Part shown: in pieces, positions 1-13,800 of the stretch | How positions within the stretch are numbered: the first letter of the stretch is position 1 | How the letters are laid out: each line of letters begins with the position of its first letter | Origin: Ophioderma brevispina | Taxonomy: Eukaryota > Echinodermata > Ophiuroidea > Amphilepidida > Ophiodermatidae | Length of the DNA: 64,000 nucleotides | Assembly (NCBI GenBank): GCA_023653785.1 | Contig: JAMKCH010002849.1 | Coordinates: 1-64,000 of the forward strand | Reading direction: 5' to 3' | The notes under the pieces: generated by a model | The model's input: only the letters and a program-made list of their open reading frames with translations | The model's database searches: none | What the model was told of the DNA's origin: nothing | Made by a program: the position numbers and the translations under genes

Positions 1-1365
1 AGTGTTCGCCAATTATATGTCTGTGGGCTAACATCCGGTGCGGCAGGCCGTTAGTTTTATTAATAATTCCCAACACAACAATGTATTATATACACACATC
101 CTCTGAAGTCAAATTCTGAACTATTTTTTTCATTTCCCTGAAATATAGGAATCTTTGAAATTAACATCCGACTCATGTTATGATAGAGAAACAATAACTA
201 AATTTCGTGCGTCGTAGTGCTAAATAAGATATGGGCACAAACTTGCATGTTTTAATTAACACAAGAAAACCATATTTAATATGTACACCAAAACACCCCT
301 ACTTAAAAATGGTATGTACCATCTTCTATCAAAAGCATAATTTATGTTCCTACTGAGTACCCATTTTAATGTATAAATGTTTGATTTTCATGAGGTGGTC
401 ACTAAGTGCACTGTATACTCACTCTTCTGCCACTGTCCATATTTGTATGAGTTTCGTGATTATATATATTACTGTACATACAATACTGTGTAGTAATTGC
501 CCCCCACCGACCTAAAATGTCCTTTCTTTTCATATACATCATAGCTGGTGCGGTATCATCATAAAAACCCATCAGGGCACCACTCCTCAATCTGAATAGG
601 TATCATATATTTAACATAAAAAAGGGTTTAAAATTTATTTCTTTCTTTTTTACCCCAATGTGGATTAAAATAGGAAGCGGCAAAACATCCCTATTTAAAA
701 ATGGTACATACCTCCACACATTTTAAGAAAAAATTTGTATGTTGAAATTTGCATCTTAACGATACATGGATTTTCAGCTTTTAACTAGCTTGATAATGGA
801 GATATGGTGTTTGAAAATTGGTGGATTTTTGGAGACATAATTTGTAACATGATATTTTTTCATTTTTTGCCATATTTTGATGACGTAAGTCAGGACTTAA
901 CCTGGAATGTTCGAAATACAAACAGAAGTGGTGAAAAGCACATTCTTTCAAATATATCTGTGGCAAGATTCATTGGAACCCCTTTTTGAAGTATATTATA
1001 TAACCTTGAACTTTGTAATTTTGGTTATAAGCATTTTGTAAATTGATGAAAATGGTCTGATTTTAGGGGGGGTCTGCCCCTCCTCATAGGGGGGCCCTAT
1101 GGATTTTTAATATCACCACTCTAATTTGTTTGACCAAAGGGTTTCAAATTGCAACTATAGTTAACATTGTTTGACCCTCATCTTTCACCTTTATATGGGA
1201 GCCTGCATGATGCTTTAAAAATATCACACTTAAAATACAAATTAATATACAACATGAACAAACGCATGAATATAGTAATACTAATAGAAATCCAAAATTA
1301 ACGAAAATAAATACCAAAAATAAGTCAGTTTTTCCAGGTGGCCTCTTCATAAAAGACACTGCATG
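1..1365. other. AT-rich non-coding stretch
   Basis: I see no exon, RNA gene or intact element here. Bases 289-321 and 682-711 share a diverged direct repeat of about 30 bp (core TTAAAAATGGTA), which hints at a duplicated or dispersed repeat. The right part, next to the LINE fragment that follows, may be that element's 3' untranslated remnant, but nothing diagnostic is visible. Confidence 0.5.
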
Positions 1366-1758
1366 GAGGGTGCCTCTCTGATGTAAACGGGAAGCTTTTC
1401 ACAGCCTGAAGCCTGATTGGGACCAATGACTTCGAATGATCCTTAACTAAATCTACGTTTGGTACGAGGTATGACAAGGCGCGTAACATCAAAAGAGACC
1501 GTAGCCTTTGCTATAGTACCATAGTAATTCTGTCCAACACTATTAATACATCATTAAGGCTCCAATAATATCATGGTTAAGGTATGACGGAGCCTGTCCG
1601 TGAAAGGTCTTATACCATGAAGTGATTTTGTATCTGATACGTTCCTTGAATGAATCGAAGAGTTATCAAAAGTTTGACGAACTCTGGTCACGACCGCATG
1701 CGAACACCAAAGCCGCAGCTTTTTGCAGGAGCTTGAGCCTTGTGAGATCTATTTCATG
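1366..1758 (-). pseudogene. Decayed non-LTR retrotransposon (L2/CR1-like) reverse transcriptase C-terminus
   Basis: Read on the minus strand, the sequence matches the end of an L2/CR1-type ORF2. The 5' part gives RLKLLQKAAALVFACGR, two stops, then KERIRYKITSWYKTFHGQ followed by APSYL. These correspond to the family's LQ-x-LQN-x-AAR, RI-x-(F/Y)K and HGLAPSYL landmarks after the RT thumb. The 3' part gives LVIPRTKRR, one stop, a stretch resembling the conserved VPRTRTK...GPKLWNSLP block, then VYIREAP. Stops and frameshifts show it is dead. Clade is judged from C-terminal landmarks only; nothing of the endonuclease or catalytic YxDD is present. Position limits are approximate. Confidence 0.8.
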
Positions 1759-4700
1759 GCGCCGTGTGATGTCTACTCATCGGGTTCAATTGCCAGTGCT
1801 TAAGCCTTTATATCGCCCTCGTTTGCGCATGTATCACTTCTGACGAACACAAAAACACCGCGCGTACTTCTAATAAATCCGAATATTAGTCATCCTAATA
1901 CTGGTTCATCGGAGTGAGACACAAAAGTGTGTTTCTACGAGGACAGTTTGCGTTGGGCACCTTTATGACCATTTCTTTTTGACTTGTTCTCCATGCAAGT
2001 GAAAGAATATGCATCTAAAATGTGAATGTTATTTTCCTAACTAGCGGCTAGACCATCCTGCAGTCTCTGCATCACTTCAGGTAAACATTCGGCGCATTTC
2101 ATGCCAGTTTACACGGGGGCCTATGGGCCTCATCCACAAATTGGCGCTCTATAACGTCCCCGTAACTCAAAATGACCGAACTGTGGACGTCAGAGTAGAC
2201 AGGACATTAGTAATGAGTTGGCAATAGTCAATGCGGGACAAGACCAAAGATCTTAAGACTGGTTGCAAGCATCAAAAGTGATGCCTAACAGAGGGCGTCA
2301 CAGATCTAACCTAATGCAATTTTTCAAAACATATAGGGCGTGGCAAAGACAATACATTTTGTCTTCCTTATCATATGCAGAATGCTTTTGAGACATCCAT
2401 GTGTTTAAATATACAGCTTGAAAGTTTTTGAAGAACACGTCACAATATCTGGATCTTTGGATTAAACTCACAGAAAAGCTGAGTATCCTCAGCATACGAG
2501 CGAAAGCTTCACAATTGTGATTCCTATATCGCAAATGCCAAATATGAAGTCAGCGAGGTAGAACGTTATCTGTGGGGCAACAAAAAAAAGTTAAAATTAC
2601 ATAAATCGCCTTTTCACATCCCAATGAAACACAAAACACAACAAAACAAAACACAAAACGAAAACAAAACAAACCAAATTATCTGAAAAAAAAATATCAT
2701 GGAGCAATCCAATTAACCTAAAAAATAGACTTTTTATTTAGTCGTTTTAATTTGTGTGTTTTAGTCAGCTAAGGGTATCAAATTCAGGTAAGATTGGACT
2801 GGTTTCGGGTGTGCAAGAGATAGAAATTAAAAAAAAAAAATGACCTTGATGAGTAATGTTGTTGCTACAGTGGCACCAAATATTATTTTTTGTTATATAG
2901 TGGTTCTTAAAGGTATGTTTTGGTTCATGTATTGAAAAACAGGCCACGCAAGTGGTATTAAATCTTCTTGAAATTGGAGTACCACATTTCACCGAATTGA
3001 GTTATACTGATTACAGTTTGAGGAGTCAAAGTGTTGAAAATATCGGATCCAAAACATGATAATATAAAATGGAGGACTTACGCCCAAAAATTATTGGTCA
3101 GCATTCAGTATTAAATATTGGGTCGATGCAAAATTTAGGCTCAATCGATCCAATTTTATATGGAAAATTGTCATAAGGTAATGTTTCCACTTTCAGGAAG
3201 CATAAGTTCATATCTGGTCGAAAAAAGTTCGACAGAGAGAGAAACGGCAAATTCACCATGCGCATTGTTTTGTCTGTAACGGGACAATTGCCTAAAAAAA
3301 GTTTGAAAGATTTACAATTTGAACCGTAACCTCAATATTATCTAAGTGCAAAAAAAAAAAAATTTTTTTTTTTAGTCGTTGCTGCAACATATTCGCAAAT
3401 TTTTATTTTCTGCCGACGTTCGTAAATGGACAGAAATTTAGCATCGCGACCTGTGGGACGCTGTATAGTGTTGAAATTTGATTTCTTCGGACAAATGTCA
3501 TGGATAGGGCCAAGGAAAGGCTCTTGAGGAAGCTCTTCTCTAAAGTGACTGTGATATGATATATGTAGGGGATTGCCTCGGACAATAGGAACGAGACACT
3601 TAACGCCCCTCCCCCAGAACGGGTACTACCAGGGTTCAGTTGTCCAAGTCACTGATTTGTGGGGAGATGAATGCTAATTGTAACCAATAGCTCGTAAACA
3701 GATAGTAAATCTAGAATTAATAACCCGATGAAATCTCAGCATGGAAAGAAATTGATAAAAAAGGAAGCACATCGAATTCCACAATCCGATTGTTAATATG
3801 TTATCCATCACCCGCACAAAAGGAAGGGATTCAACAAGCGACCCTGTGATCGGAATCCCCTGCCGCAACGATGATCGGCAAGCAATCATTTACTAGAGAA
3901 ATTTTGGAAACTCCTATATACGAACCACTTAAAGTGTAAAAGTATATCGGAATCAACAGTTCCTACTGTGTATTTGTTGCTGTTTTCGTTAAATACGCGT
4001 GTTTTTGAGAACATTCATCAATCAATGTTGGGAATACATCTGTTTGAAAGCATAACTTTGGCTTCATGCGTCCTATTTGACTAAGCCCGATGGTTCAGAT
4101 ATATCAAATTACAAAAGGTGAAAATACCACTATCTTTTGGGTAAAGTTTTTATTGGGTCCACCACCCGAAGTATCTAAGAGGGCCCCCTTTCAGCCTGAA
4201 TGCTGTGCTGCATCATTAATTGACATTTACTCGCTCCTTTTCATACCAACAAACACCCACGGTGTAAGTATGGTATACATGGTGCCCAAACGAGTTTGTG
4301 GAGCTCCCTAACACACTACTATTGCTAGGATTCTGCACAACATCGCACATTGCACAACTTATCATGTACGCATTCGGCCTACTTGTTGGTGGTCCATTTT
4401 GTTGAGAGGGATATTAACATTTTTCTCATGTAATCGAAACATTTCGTTTAATGTTATCAAACTCATGGATGTGGGATTTTATCGAGGTTAAGGGCTGGCC
4501 TACATGGCCACTTCCCGCCCACACTATTGTGTCCATTTTATACGTTACTTTAAACCTTCTCTTCTTTATGCTGCAACAACAAGGAATTGTTCATACTCAA
4601 AACTTTTAGACCGCGTGCTCAACATCTGACAGAACTTTGGTTTATCCGTTTTTTTCACCACTGAGAGGGAAAGCAACTGATACTACACTTACGAACAGCG

Positions 4701-5831
4701 AAATAATGTTTGTATATTTGTCTTATGAGATATTTTGTTTTGTTTTTTTGTTCATGCATAATGCTACGAAGCCAATAACTTACCAGAATAACTTGGTATT
4801 GTGCGGAAGTAGGGTAAAGTGGGGTATATGGACCCCCTGGGCATCACTGGACCCCCCTCCCCCTTCATAACTTTTAACTATTGTAGGAGTGTTTTTTCCT
4901 ATGTGCTACATGAAAGAACACATTCAGCACTGTACTTCAATTATTAAACGGAGGTCAGTGTCCCTTAAATGGACAGAGGAGATTTTTTTTTAGGATACGC
5001 GAATTTCTCCTCAATTGCACGATCGATTGTTGTATACCACCTACCAACAACGTTCCGAAGGTTTATTGACAAACAAGTAACAAGAACAGCAAACGTGTTT
5101 TGAAACTGCTGACTATCGTAATTGTCCCCTAACACCGTGCTTTGACTTACTGTCGTGGGCACGACAGAGTACTAATCATCATATTATTACACAGAGACGG
5201 CGTATTCGACTTAGTCACTTCAGGTGTTATCTAATCATTGGAAAGCAATCCAAATATGCAAAAAAACCGGTTCGAAAAAAATTGGGGGCGCTTTTCTGGA
5301 AATCCATGTCTCTTTAAGTCAACGAATATTTAAATTTCAATTTTCAACACCGTTTTCTTCTTCTTTATTTCGGTGGCACTTTAAAACATCCATATTTTCT
5401 CTTACCTCGGTCAGAGGGGTTGTTACCGATGGCAACATATGTACTGACTTAACCATGTGTTAGTAATTATCACATTCCTAGCTTACATCTAATTCAAAAC
5501 GCGCTGTAATAAGCTTTGTGTATGTGTGATCTGGGTAATATGGACACCCTATGATCCCATGTAGAAACTTATGGGATGGGGCAATAGGAACCATGTGGAG
5601 TTTCCATATTACCCGCCCCTCTTACAAATAACTGGGGAGGTTGCATCTTTGCCGACGCATTGGGTAATATGGCCCCTTTGCAAAACAAGTTTGAAGGCCT
5701 ATATCTGTTGTATTTTTTAGAGATGAATGAATATCTTTTGGTTTATAACTACCTGACCAAAGCTTCACTTTGATCATACAAAGTCATTCAGATAAAATAA
5801 AATTCTGGAAATTGCGAATCCTCCGCTTAAG
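1759..5831. other. Non-coding, no gene recognised
   Basis: No splice-bounded coding segment or known domain was found. Open frames of 60-80 residues are expected by chance at this composition. Visible local structure: an A-rich run of ACAAAAC type near 2640-2680, an A-run/T-run pair at 3350-3374, and a small inverted repeat at 5533-5615 whose ends are GGGTAATATGGA and its complement. A related GGGTAATATGG occurs at 5664, so this may be a small decayed MITE. Confidence 0.5.
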
Positions 5832-6025
5832 GTTCATGTGTGTGTGTGGTGTGTGTGTGTGTGCAGTGTTTGCGTGCGAACGTGCATGCGTCCGTTGTGT
5901 AATACATGTGTATGGGTGTTTGTGGGGTGAGCGTGAAGCGCGCTTGTGTGTATGTGCGTGCGTAGGTATGAGTGTGTTGTGTGTGTGTGTGTGTTTAGCT
6001 TGTGTTCCGTGTGTGGGGTAGGGTC
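5832..6025. repeat. Imperfect (GT)n microsatellite
   Basis: Interrupted TG/TGTG runs with GTGCG and GCATG variants. The overlapping open frames on both strands are rich in Cys-Val or in His-Thr and are products of the repeat, not genes. Confidence 0.9.
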
Positions 6026-7475
6026 CTTGTACAAACGCTGGCGTGCGGTGCATATACAACTGTCACACTGGGGCTATCTACCCGAGCACCAGACCGCATC
6101 AATTGGTAGCTTCCGAATCCAGATCAATGCGGACGTGCGTTGAGTGTCTACACAATTCCCTTCACGCTGCTACAGAGCGTGGGTGTGTGACTTTAAAAAA
6201 CCTAATATCGCATAATGGCACGTGCAGCGTGTACAGGAAGCGCCATTATTGTTGCAATTGCGAACGCGTAAAAACCGCGTTCCTTTCGCACTCCCTAGGT
6301 GGGGCCTACGTTTGGGCATGACACGATCATCCGTGTACACAACCACGCGTGTTACCCAACGCGGGCCACTGAAGTACCACAGTTTATGCGGATCTATACT
6401 TTGGTTCATCACCTACTAGGCAAAAATTCGTCGCTATTGTTTTCCGAAAGTAAGTCCGTTTTAACGCATGCGCATTCTTGCCACAAGCGGCCGTGCCCTC
6501 TACGTATATCAACGCCTGCGTCCTGCACTATCTATCTATAACCATTTGCACATCCCATAATGCTCTCGTATTGTTCCCATTTCCATCCTGGAACTTGTAC
6601 CAGAGGTTGTTTTTACCACAAAATTTGGTTTGTTCGGCTTGTCGACGACCAGTGTCCTAAATTACAATCAAAGTATCTTTCACTGACGTTAATCTCACAA
6701 TATGTGGAAGAATAAGGACAAAAAAACATCGAGGCACTGGTGTTTAAATTCACGACCAAACGTGATATTTTCGATCGTAACTGTGCCCGACTTGTCACCT
6801 GCGGGACGATTACCCAACTATAGTGCAACTTCACAGATAGGGTTAAGTTTCTGGTATTTTCTTTATGCTCGTAACCGTATGTTTTTTAGCCGACTTGAGG
6901 CGGTACTAGTTCCCGGGTTGAATGGGCACAATACGAGATGCATTGTGGATCGTGCAAATGGTCTAGTGTCGCGGTGTGAAAGAGTCTTGTGCCAAGTTGG
7001 TGAAGAACAAAGTATAGTACCTCTTTAGATCAGCCCCAATAAGTCAACACCACCGTACTTTCACATATGCCATGACAACAAGATGATACAGAAAACGGTT
7101 CACTTAATATGCCATTATTATAATTCTACCGATTGAGAAATTATTAAAAACGCGCATCCATTAACTCTCATGATCCAACAGAGAGTAATTAACTGTCGTT
7201 TCCTGGTTTGTAAAAAGGGGCGTTTTTTTTTATAATATTTTGTAAATGGCTTGTGACATAATATACATATAATAGCAACTAGGCCTATAAGAACTGGCTT
7301 TATTAACATGAGATGATACAGACTTAAGCCTAATGACCTAAAAGCCTCATCACTACTTACTCTGACCCTCACCTCACCATATGAGGTCTGTAGTGGAATG
7401 AGACAGGTGAAAGCCAAATCAACTTGAAAATGTGTCAAAATGTCATCATCGACGCGGAGCCTTCATCTGCTGATG
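6026..7475. other. Non-coding, no gene recognised
   Basis: Less AT-rich than its surroundings, with several overlapping open frames on both strands. None shows a recognisable domain or plausible splice pattern. The longest minus-strand frame (7118-7438) includes a hydrophobic run but no family signature, so I leave it uncalled. Confidence 0.45.
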
Positions 7476-7712
7476 TCAAAATAATAATAATAGTAGTAAG
7501 TAGTAGAATGTAGTGTAATATTATTAGTAGTAGTAGTAGTATAGTAGTAGTAGTAGTAGTGTAGTAGTAGTAGTAGTGGTAGTAGTAGTGGTAGTAGTAG
7601 TGTAGTATTAGTATGTAGTGGTAGTAGTGTAAGTAGTATTATTGGTAGTAAGTGAGTGGTGGTGGTAGTAGTATTGGTAGTAGTATAGTATAGTGGTGTA
7701 CAGAGTAGTAGG
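7476..7712. repeat. (TAG)n trinucleotide microsatellite
   Basis: About 235 bp of interrupted TAG/TAGTAG units with occasional TGG, GTAG and T insertions. Interruptions accumulate outward, as in an ageing microsatellite. It follows a short AATAATAATAG run. Confidence 0.92.
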
Positions 7713-8261
7713 CAGCAACCATGGAGCTAAAGATTCTAGCAATCGCCCGTATGCTGAGGAAAACGCTTCAGATTCCCTTTTCATTTGGGAGGGCAGGGCC
7801 ATTGTTATATTGCCACGAAAATCTTCATCGCTTGAAGTTTCCACTTACAACAGAAAAAGATGATCATGTTTTTGAGTAATTGGTTTTTGACGCTAAACAC
7901 TAAATAACCTCTTTATAATATAGGTCGTTGTTGTTTTTCTTTGAAACAAACGGTAATCACATTATAAAAACGCAACTTTGCATGGGTAACGCCATCGGAT
8001 AGATTATTGCGTTTCCTCCTCCTCTTTTCCTTCCCGCGTAGCACCGCCAGTCCTCACCCAATCATAACTTTGCTTTCATCCGAGCGACGTGCATAATTTA
8101 TTCATTTATAACAAAATAACATTCGGCGTTGGCAAGGTAGAGCCAAATATTGCCATGCATTAAATTCAAGGGACGCCCCCAGAACAGCGGGAAAGGCTTT
8201 ATGGAAGAAGTCCGATTTTAGATAAGGAGGAAACCAAGCTATCGGAAAAAAATTCACAGAC
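7713..8261. other. Non-coding, no gene recognised
   Basis: Unique-looking sequence between the TAG array and a tRNA-like SINE head. No exon or element boundary was identified. Confidence 0.4.
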
Positions 8262-8345
8262 GACACTGGCTCGACGGGAATCGAACCCGGCCGGGCAATT
8301 GGTGAACGGTAGCGACTAGAAATGCTACGCCAACTCGCCCTCCCA
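8262..8345 (-). repeat. tRNA-derived SINE head
   Basis: On the minus strand there is an A-box-like TTGGCGTAGC and, about 45 bases later, a near-perfect B-box GGTTCGATTCCC followed by GTCGAGCC. That spacing and order is the RNA polymerase III internal promoter of a tRNA. The putative acceptor arms pair only partly and no normal anticodon arm can be folded. It is therefore better read as a tRNA-derived SINE 5' region than a tRNA gene. The body and tail were not delimited. Confidence 0.6.
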
Positions 8346-8559
8346 AAACTTGTATGTTGCCAAACGACCGAAGGTTATACGTTAGTGATCCAGCTCTATG
8401 CTCCAGGAGGATCGCAGAGGACCGCGGTGTGAATGCATCGCCGTGCATGTCAAGTCACGGCGCTCGCATATGATTCGCCGTGAGCCGCCACTTACGCCTG
8501 CGCTACGCATAGCCGAGGGTAACCACGCCAGGACTGGAAAGAGATTTATTTAGGAACTC

Positions 8560-8990
8560 CGAGAGAGAGCTTAGAGGATGGGGTCGGCGATTATATGGAG
8601 TCGGCTGAGAATGAGAAGATGAGGAAGAGGAGAAAGAGAGGAGGAGAGAGAGGACGCAGAAGTGAGAAAAAACGTAATTTGTAGGGGTCTTTGAAATGAA
8701 AATGGTTCTTACCGGTTAACGGTTTTAACAAACCGTAAAGAGAGAGAGAGGGACGAGAGAGAGAGAGAGAGTGATAAAGAAGGCTGTCGAGAGAGAGAGA
8801 TAGACGGATTGAGAGAGAAAACATTGTAGTGGGGAAATGTAAAGGATTAGAAAGGTAAGAGAGGGGGAGATGAACAGAGAAAGAGAATTGTTAAGGGTTT
8901 TGGGTGACGAACTGGAGAGAAAACGTAATTGTAGAGGGGAAAATTTTGAGGATATAGAGAAAGAGCGAGAGGGGAGAGAGGGTCATACAG
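8560..8990. repeat. GA-rich purine tract
   Basis: Purine-rich sequence dominated by GAGAGA runs, clearest at 8730-8820 and interrupted by a short mixed segment near 8660-8735. Leu/Ser-rich minus-strand open frames here are by-products. Such tracts can form triplex DNA, but nothing shows a function. Confidence 0.85.
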
Positions 8991-9630
8991 AAAGGAAAAA
9001 CTATCGTTTGAAAGTCGTTGACTAACCAGCTTACACTGTTCATTTCTATTCAGAACGCCTAAAATGTACACCTGTTTGAACACTGACACGTGGTTCAGTA
9101 TTCGTTTTCTGTGGTAATACTTCCCATTCCTTTTAAAATATGTGAAAATATTAGAACCCTTAATATTTTGGCGTCTGAACAATGGTTTTCAAGCGTCTGA
9201 AGTGTTCACTTTCACCAGAGTCTGAAGGGTGAACACTGCAACGCCTAAACAACGCCAATGGCGTAAGGTGCCCGATGTGTTCTCAGCGACTCCGACCTAA
9301 AAATCTGACTTTTTTATTTACTCTGATCGCAAGCAAAAAAATTGAATATTATTTCGATTGTAATCATTTAATTAGATTTTTCTCTAATATTTTTGTCAGT
9401 AGTTTAGGGAACCGGCAAGTATTTTAATTACTTTTTATCTCACACAGTTTTAGGCGCAGGCCTTCTAATAAGAACATGCCGACCAATATGCCAAATTGTC
9501 GTTAAATTACATATGAGCGTGTGCTTCTTGAGGGGTTCGTGATTTTTGGCGTCAATCATAAATGTTTCACGTCCTTCGGTGACTGCTGTCGTTTTTATAT
9601 CGGCTCGCCCGGGTTTTCTCACTACGGAGA

Positions 9631-9882
9631 GCGTCATTATTTATGCCGGGGGGGGGGTAATGGAGGATTGTTCAACTTTTTTTCGGTCAAATTTTCAGCC
9701 CCCCCCCCTTCCGTTCAAAAATTTCACTTCCCCCCTTGATCATGCTGATTTCCCCATTCAAAGTTCATGGTCCCCCTCATCTCGTTGATGAAAAATTTCA
9801 TGTTCCCCCCATACGCTCTTACAAACATTTATCGGGTTCCCCCTAACAATTCCATTCCCCCACTGGCGTAAATAAGGACCCC
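9631..9882. mobile_element. Short TIR element with homopolymer C/G ends (MITE-like)
   Basis: The left end (CATTATTTATGCCGGGG) and right end (CACTGGCGTAAATAAGG) are imperfect inverted repeats, each running into a G or C homopolymer. About 220 bp of C-rich interior lies between. The organisation resembles the elements at 39621-39984 and 62138-62888, which also pair a GGCGTAA-type terminus with G/C runs. Non-coding; no target duplication could be fixed. Confidence 0.5.
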
Positions 9883-10458
9883 GTCCCTAACGGGGGCATG
9901 CGCGAGGCGCGGGCATCCAGCTAGTCTGAAAATAGAAATGGGTTTAAGCAATGAAGATTAAAACGGATTTCTGGGTTCTGGCACAATATTATGTCACAAG
10001 CTTGCCAAGCGACTTTTCTTTCATGACTTTGTTCGCTTCTTCCTTTTTCAATAAATTATTAAATACGGTCATGTTTATTGAACACACTTAATATGAAGCT
10101 CAAATTTTATATTTATTTGTGAACTTGTGTCAATGAAAAAAAATACGACTCAATCTGAATCGGGGAGTTAAAAACACTTGGAATCTTTTCACTGGCGGCG
10201 ACAATATAACAATTACCGTGCACTCCCATATTAAAAGGAATCTGAAGTGTTGTTCTCCTCCGCATACCAGGCCGATTTTTAATGTCCTTTATGCACCGAG
10301 CTCCACGCTTGCTGCTCAAGTCTATCTGTAATCCATTGGCACGGATATTGGGGAAAAGAAATTGAGGTTACAATTTCATTATTCATGTTTAAAGAAAAAT
10401 GTGCCAGTTTTACTTGCGAGAACCTAACGTTTTAATATGATTTTAATATTTAGTATGA

Positions 10459-10857
10459 TTTAAAGGAATTTATTGGCATAAATCTATCGTCTATAATGAA
10501 CTAATCCCTAATAAGACTACCAATGTTTTCATGGTCATTGGAGTATTCCTTGCGAAAAAACCAGATTATTCCTACAAATGTTCACGACTGTACAACAATC
10601 ATGTAAGCTGCCATCTTATTCCCTGTGGCTATATTTAACAACACACACCGCACGCAATAACGAAACCGAAGCCAGCGAAATATATCACGCAGCTTCCATG
10701 ATTGTTGTCCAGTCGTGACATTTGTCGAATAATCTGGATTTTTTCGCAAGGAATACTCCAATTTGACCATGAAACCATCTATGTACGATCCTATTTAGGG
10801 ATAGTTCCATGTAATATAATGTGTCCTGATACCTTTATGCCAATAAATTCCTTTAAA
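10459..10857. mobile_element. 399-bp MITE with long terminal inverted repeats
   Basis: Both ends read TTTAAAGGAATTTATTGGCA (right end as its complement). Homology of the arms continues inward for over 100 bp, including mirrored blocks around CCTTGCGAAAAAA and GAATAATC. There is no coding capacity. The ends fit a TTAA target duplication (piggyBac-like) or TA (Tc1/mariner-like), because TTTAAA contains both, so the superfamily stays open. The arms differ by scattered substitutions and indels, so the insertion is not recent. Confidence 0.85.
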
Positions 10858-13800
10858 CTTGTTTGTAACCCTATTGCCTGATGACTACGAAACAGCAGCA
10901 TAGAAGGACATACCCTATATTACGTCTATAACATTAACCATAAATATCATTATAGTAAATCCAAGCGAGAATCGTGAGACTTCCAAGACCTTTTTGAACA
11001 CATATGTCCCACTGTTCGGGAGAGTAGACCCTCTTGGTATCCACAGAATCATAACATCCAAGAGGCAAAATTGGATATGTTTTACGTTTACCGGCTGGGC
11101 CTATATCATGCACGGCAGACGCTCTAAAGGTAGTAGATATGTGCAATTTTGTGTCTTTATATGTTCTATAATTCCTACTTGTTTTATTGTAAAATTGGTA
11201 TTGAACATTTTTCTGCATTAGAATATGTTTTTAAATAACAACTGACTGAAAAACTGCACCCCTCTTAAATCTTCATGCTCTCTCTCGTCTGGTCATAATC
11301 AGCATCGGACGTAGTGAAAGAGTGTGCGCTCCGGATAATATTGTTAAATTTTTGCACACAGTACTTTAGGCATTGAATATCCCTACATTGATGGAAGCTT
11401 TGCCCACCCCCCCCGCCCCCCATAATGGATTCCAGCTTGGGTTTCAGGTTATACAGGGGTCAAAATTTTGTAAAATATTTCGATGTGGGTTTAAAAGCTG
11501 TAAACCATGTTTTGTTGGTGACAATGAATTCCAAAAAAAGGTATAGTTACCTATCTTTGCTTATAGTTTTCGGAGTTTGTTGTACAACTGATAAAAATGG
11601 TGACAAAGGTCAATTTGGTGTGTACATGGGTCAAAAATTAAAAGTTTCTTGATTCAGTATAATGTGGGCAAAGTGTTTTTTCCTAGCTTAAAGGGTTGAA
11701 ATAAGGAATAGTTTGCTCATCCTGTTACGCTTAGTGTTCACGTTTTATCCAACAAAATCGGTCACAGGTCAATAGTAGTATAAATTTAACCTTTTTGGAA
11801 TCCTTGTAACCACATGCAACAAAAGATCATGGTGTGCTTTAAAACACAATCGGAAACCTTTGAATTTTTTTAGCCCTTTGTAACTTTGAATCCATGCTGG
11901 TGGCCATGAAAGGGATGGGGCAAGTGCTTCCATATTTTTTATTACAATGCATAAAGTACTGTGTACCAAAATTCACAGTTTTAAATCCAGATTTGCAACA
12001 CTCAATTGAGATATGTGCCTACAGTCCCCCCCCCCACTACTGCTAATGTTAAACAACCATGTCAGATGATGCAATTTGTTCCACTGCCTCGTCAATGATT
12101 TCTTAATGAAGCTAACTATTCTAATGGAAGTGGATTGTTCCAATAACATTTTCCTTGCCCAGTGGTATATACATAGGGTAGGCCTGCATTATTTGTTGAC
12201 ACTTGCGGTGAGTAACACAATATTTTATAGATGAGGTCTATGTAGATTCAGTTGATGGTATAGTTCTGGGCGGATTTGGACTTGTCCCATTACTCAAAAT
12301 AGGGGACAGAAATCCCAGAACATCTTCGATTTCTTTCTCGCAATACAAAGAAAAAAAAAAAAATCTGGATTGAAGAAACTGGCCACTACAAATAAAGTTA
12401 CGTTATTCGCCCCTCAATACTTTGTAATTTATCCTATGTGAATTGCTTAAGTGTGTGTACCCAAAATTGGTTTTACACATAATTTGCCTACACCACACAT
12501 CTAAAATTTTAGAAAGGCGCAGGTCACCTGTTGTCACAATAATGCAAACTTTTATATTCACTATTCATAATCAGCTTTCTTCACACCACACCTGCTTTTC
12601 ATTACTGAACCTATCTTACTCCTGGATTTATTAGCGCGTTCTTTGACATCTAGGGTTTTATCTTTTAACTATTTGCATTGGGAGTGTACGAATTGCCCAT
12701 CCTTCAGGGTTGGCCTATCATCATGGCTTTACGCACTCATCACCACCCAAATAAACGGACTAAAGTTTTTATATACTAATCCCCTCAATTCATACCTCCA
12801 CCAAGAGGTTACAATATATATATAGATGAGAGCCAAGCTTTACGTCATCTTTAGAAATCATCGTCTCGCATGTTTTCGCCGACCACAAAGAAAACATAGA
12901 GTACCAACAATAGAAAGCAATGGGCTGCCTCCGTCGTCTTCCACATACTGTGGGTGCCGCTTTGCATATACACTAAATCGGTAGTGATACATATTGAGGT
13001 ATGTGTAGAGGTTGCCATTGTAATAATAGTTCACGGATCATTGTGCTCAATACTCTTTTTTCCCTACTGCAAATGCGCGCTTAGGTGAAAATATTTATTC
13101 ATAGATGCGGTTTATTAAATCAAGACGACTTACGTTTCCTTTCATTCGTTGTGTGTTCATGGGTAGGACAAAATTTAAGCCACCCATAGCACACATAGCC
13201 ATCCAACAACTGATATGGTGCCGGATTGTTTGTATCGAATTGACATTATGTGTGTATACAAGGACCCAAACTAAATAATTATCCGTGCAATATTCAAAAT
13301 GTCAGCGCCCAGCACGACGACTGCATGGTTTTTGATTGGGCTTCACCCCCTTGCCTCCACCTACAAAGTAGAGGTGATTCCACTATCAACTGGAATCTAG
13401 TAAACCACCGTGTACAGAAAGTCCCGGGGAAAACCGTCTTTAATCTGTGCTTTGAAAAATAGTCGATCGCAATCATTTCATGGCTATAGCCTAGCCGAGT
13501 ACTTACGGTAAAAGTGCCATAACAATATTAGTATGCCTCTTTGACCTCTACAGGGATTAACCTTAACAAGCGATTAATGTGGGATTAATGTCCTAAAACG
13601 ATTTTTAACCCAGCATAGCACTCCTCAATTTCAAGCCCTTCTACCTCTCTATAGGAAGATAGTCTCACGGTCGCTGGTTTTTACTATAGGCCATACTATG
13701 GTTTCAACTTCAAACAAGACAGTGCACTGTGCTGTGTATTATAATCCCTTGCCTCCTTAATTACGGTAGACATTTCATATAGAAGTCCCCATGGATCAAT

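Noticed and set aside
5784..6059. His/Thr- and Cys/Val-rich frames over the GT repeat
   Set aside because: Microsatellite translation on both strands.
7118..7438. 106-residue minus-strand frame with a hydrophobic segment
   Set aside because: No domain, no splice context, and overlapping frames of similar size occur nearby by chance.
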